From JACJYE01 sp964432875 (lineage in GTDB: Bacteria; Bacteroidota; Bacteroidia; Chitinophagales; Saprospiraceae): a DNA stretch of 7,559 nucleotides. A program made the translations under genes and the position numbers. The stretch is taken from the NCBI GenBank assembly GCA_964432875.1, contig CAYSPJ010000187.1:1-7559 (forward strand), read 5' to 3'. The notes below the pieces were generated by a model that was not told where the DNA came from, did not search any database, and worked only from the letters and a program-made list of their open reading frames with translations. Shown in pieces: positions 5,634 through 7,559 of the stretch; the first letter of the stretch is position 1, and the number at the start of each line of letters is the position of its first letter.

Positions 5634-7559
5634 TCAATCTCTATTCAAAATCAATTTCTCCGTGATGACCCCATCCTGAGTGCGTATGGCAATCAGATAA
5701 GTCCCACTGCTGAAGCCTTCTCCAGCCAAATCAAGCCGATAGACAGGCGTTTCAGCGGGCAGCCTGCGGTTGATCATTTGCTGTCCATAGATGTTGTACA
5801 CCACCAGCTGTGCGGCTTCTTCTTCTCCTTGGCTCACTTCGATGAATACTTCACCGGAGGTAGGGTTGGGATAGATTTTCACTTCAACGGTTTGCCGCGC
5901 TGCTTCCTCTGAAGCCATCACCCCCGATGCTGGAACCGACAAGGATTGCCCTGAATCGGGCCCAAAGCCCGGGTTTTCTCCACCGGTATGAGTCACCTGA
6001 CATACTGCAAAATTAAAGCAGTCGTCGTAAACGTGATAAGTATAAGTCACGCTAAATGGCAGGCAATCTTCCCCTATAATTTCCGTGTTGACCAGATAGG
6101 CAAAAGAACCGTCGCAGTTGTCGGTATATAGTGCCGAGATAGCAATGGGATCCGCAGGCGGCACATCATCGATGCAGTCCAAATCAGTCAAGCCTTCGGG
6201 GCACTCACCAGTAGGTGGCGTCAGGTCATTGCCTTCGTAGGTAATCACACAAATAGCCCTGCCTGGCGCACAAGGGTTCTCTATCTGGTAGATGTGCTGT
6301 ATCCAGAAGGAGCAGAAATTGTTGATGACGTTGGCCCCCAGGTAAATAACCCTTACCGGCCCGCCATCGGCGCTGCTGTAGCTGTCTTCAACCAAAGGAA
6401 GCACATCCAATGGGTCGGGGACGTCCTTCCAGCATTGCATATCGCTTTGCCCCGCTGGGCATTCGCCAACTACACCAGGTAATACGCCATCGGGATTGGG
6501 ATCAACCTGATATAGTACCTCACAGGTGTCTTTATTTCCACACAAGTCGCCTATTTCATAAATGTGGAAGACATCAATCCCCTCACAAGTACTGCCATCC
6601 CTTCTCACCCGCAAAACCCTGACGACGAGGCTATCGCTGCAATTGTCCGTATAAATCCCCGCAATCCATTCTGCATTCGGCGCTGGCACCTCAGAAATAG
6701 AATCCAGCCCGGTAAAAGGCCCGGGGCAAATGCCAGTGGGCGGCGTGGTATCCTTACCAGAGTAAGTTATCGAGCAAGTACGCACATTACCGCAATTATC
6801 CGACACCCGATAGATATAAGTCCTGGAGAATTCACAATCCGACTCTTCATCAGAAATGGTTTGCAGCAGGGTAACCGTCACCGCCAAACCATCGCCGCCA
6901 GTGAAATTGGCCGCCAAAGCAGCGGGGTTGAAAGCGGGTATTTCGGCAATGCACTGCAGGGTCGTGTCACTCGGCGGGCAATTGCCCGTGATAAACGTAG
7001 CCTCTTGCCCGGTATGGACAACGTTACAGATAGCTATATTACCGCACTGATCCGATATATGATAGGTGTAAGTGACGGTAAAAGCACGACAGGGGGTTAC
7101 GTTGGTATTCTGGTTGAACAAGGTAGCGGTCACTGCGCCACAATTATCCGTATATCCAGCAGCTATCGCCGCAGGATTGGGCGGAGGCACGCTGCCCAAG
7201 CTGGTCAAGCCAGTCAGGCCTGGCGGGCATACCCCCATTGGAGCGCGCGTATCTACTACGTTGATGGTTTGTACACAGGTGGAAGAATTGCCACAAGCAT
7301 CCGTAGCCTTCCAGGTGCGCAGGATCGTGAATTGCTGCGGGCAATTGCCTGGGATAGTCGCATCGGTAGGAGTCACGCTGGGGTTCGGGTCGCAATTGTC
7401 CGTAGCCGTAGCCATACCGGTCAGTTCAGGGCTAGTCGGCTGGGTGCACTCCACCGTCCGGTTTGTCGGGCAGGTGATTGCCGGCCCTTGCGTATCCACC
7501 ACATTGATGGTCTGTACGCAGATAGAAGAATTGCCGCAAGCATCGGTAGCCCGCCAAGT
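5634..7559 (-). CDS. Secreted HYR-like repeat surface protein with T9SS sorting domain, partial (5' end beyond right edge)
   Basis: The frame is open from the right edge to a TGA at 5634-5636 (641 visible residues); the signal peptide and start lie outside the window. From about residue 1 to 538 it consists of HYR/Ig-like repeats of 81-89 residues, each opening with a CP motif and carrying TDNC, a Y-x-Y or W-K-x-T strand, D-x-CGN and a final VxTG or INVVDT strand. All 34 cysteines visible are in the repeats, none in the C-terminal domain, which fits disulfides formed outside the cytoplasm. After a linker, residues 558-641 form a T9SS type A C-terminal sorting domain: VKIYPNPTSGEVFIEV, VVYNIYGQQM, and SSGTYLIAIRTQDG before EKLILNRD. 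The domain directs the protein through the PorV/Sov outer-membrane system and is usually cleaved when the protein is attached to the surface. The likely role is adhesion or matrix, inferred from the architecture alone. Confidence 0.95.
   Translation of the reverse strand, partial: TWRATDACGNSSICVQTINVVDTQGPAITCPTNRTVECTQPTSPELTGMATATDNCDPNPSVTPTDATIPGNCPQQFTILRTWKATDACGNSSTCVQTINVVDTRAPMGVCPPGLTGLTSLGSVPPPNPAAIAAGYTDNCGAVTATLFNQNTNVTPCRAFTVTYTYHISDQCGNIAICNVVHTGQEATFITGNCPPSDTTLQCIAEIPAFNPAALAANFTGGDGLAVTVTLLQTISDEESDCEFSRTYIYRVSDNCGNVRTCSITYSGKDTTPPTGICPGPFTGLDSISEVPAPNAEWIAGIYTDNCSDSLVVRVLRVRRDGSTCEGIDVFHIYEIGDLCGNKDTCEVLYQVDPNPDGVLPGVVGECPAGQSDMQCWKDVPDPLDVLPLVEDSYSSADGGPVRVIYLGANVINNFCSFWIQHIYQIENPCAPGRAICVITYEGNDLTPPTGECPEGLTDLDCIDDVPPADPIAISALYTDNCDGSFAYLVNTEIIGEDCLPFSVTYTYHVYDDCFNFAVCQVTHTGGENPGFGPDSGQSLSVPASGVMASEEAARQTVEVKIYPNPTSGEVFIEVSQGEEEAAQLVVYNIYGQQMINRRLPAETPVYRLDLAGEGFSSGTYLIAIRTQDGVITEKLILNRD
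5637..5888 (-). other. T9SS type A C-terminal sorting domain (within the surface protein)
   Basis: This segment encodes the last 84 residues of the surface protein. It has the family's signature order: YPNPTSG near the start, a VVYNIYGQ strand in the middle, SSGTYLI and a closing basic EKLILNRD. It shows that the organism has a type IX secretion system and is an informative taxonomic marker, since this system is confined to the Bacteroidota and near relatives. Confidence 0.93.
5946..7559 (-). repeat. Array of HYR-like repeat units in the surface protein
   Basis: Unit limits, taken at each CP motif, are 7473-7559 (partial), 7230-7472, 6981-7229, 6729-6980, 6462-6728, 6204-6461 and 5946-6203. 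The first two units are canonical HYR (TDNCDPNP, WKATDACGNSS, INVVDT). The later ones end in YTYHxxDxCGN or a relative of it. Most unit pairs are diverged in DNA, but 7248-7316 and 7491-7559 still match at about 57 of 69 bases by my count. Confidence 0.88.

Noticed and set aside
5946..7559. Regular repeats as a CRISPR array
   Set aside because: The period is 81-89 codons, the repeats are coding and diverged, and they match HYR-like protein units.

Overview
The window looks like chromosomal DNA from a member of the Bacteroidota, most likely a marine or environmental Saprospiria/Lewinella-type bacterium. The evidence is a cell-surface protein of HYR-like repeats ending in a type IX secretion (T9SS) type A sorting domain, several lipoproteins with lipoboxes, gene starts without Shine-Dalgarno sequences, and promoter boxes of the Bacteroidota TAnnTTTG kind. 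All supported genes lie on the minus strand, so the layout below runs from the right edge leftwards, in the direction of transcription.

(1) 7559-5634: the C-terminal 641 residues of a large secreted adhesin-like protein. It has six full cysteine-rich HYR-like repeats, one partial repeat and a T9SS C-terminal domain. Its 5' end lies beyond the right edge. A strong intrinsic terminator (5538-5565) follows it. (2) 5508-4327: an RlmI-type 23S rRNA m5C methyltransferase (PUA plus Rossmann methyltransferase). (3) 4326-4138: a 189-bp gap with a near-consensus Bacteroidota -7 box. (4) 4137-2938 and 2909-1161: a two-gene operon with a 28-bp gap, encoding a 399-aa lipoprotein of unknown function and AceK, the isocitrate dehydrogenase kinase/phosphatase. 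No isocitrate lyase or malate synthase gene is next to aceK. (5) 1160-520: 641 bp without an intact gene. It holds GC-rich inverted repeats, a palindrome next to a candidate promoter, a CA dinucleotide tract and what appears to be the frameshifted 5' stub of a lipoprotein gene. (6) 519-1: the N-terminal 173 residues of another lipoprotein, running off the left edge.

The genes do not form one obvious pathway. AceK controls carbon flux between the TCA cycle and the glyoxylate shunt, RlmI modifies ribosomes, and the rest are envelope or surface proteins. I see no CRISPR array, mobile element, tRNA/rRNA or recognisable defence system. The most unusual part is 1-1160: a decayed lipoprotein start behind a dinucleotide tract, followed by a lipoprotein with the same Cys motif whose own GC content drops sharply part-way through. 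This suggests local recombination or gene replacement. The second point of interest is aceK paired with an uncharacterised lipoprotein gene.
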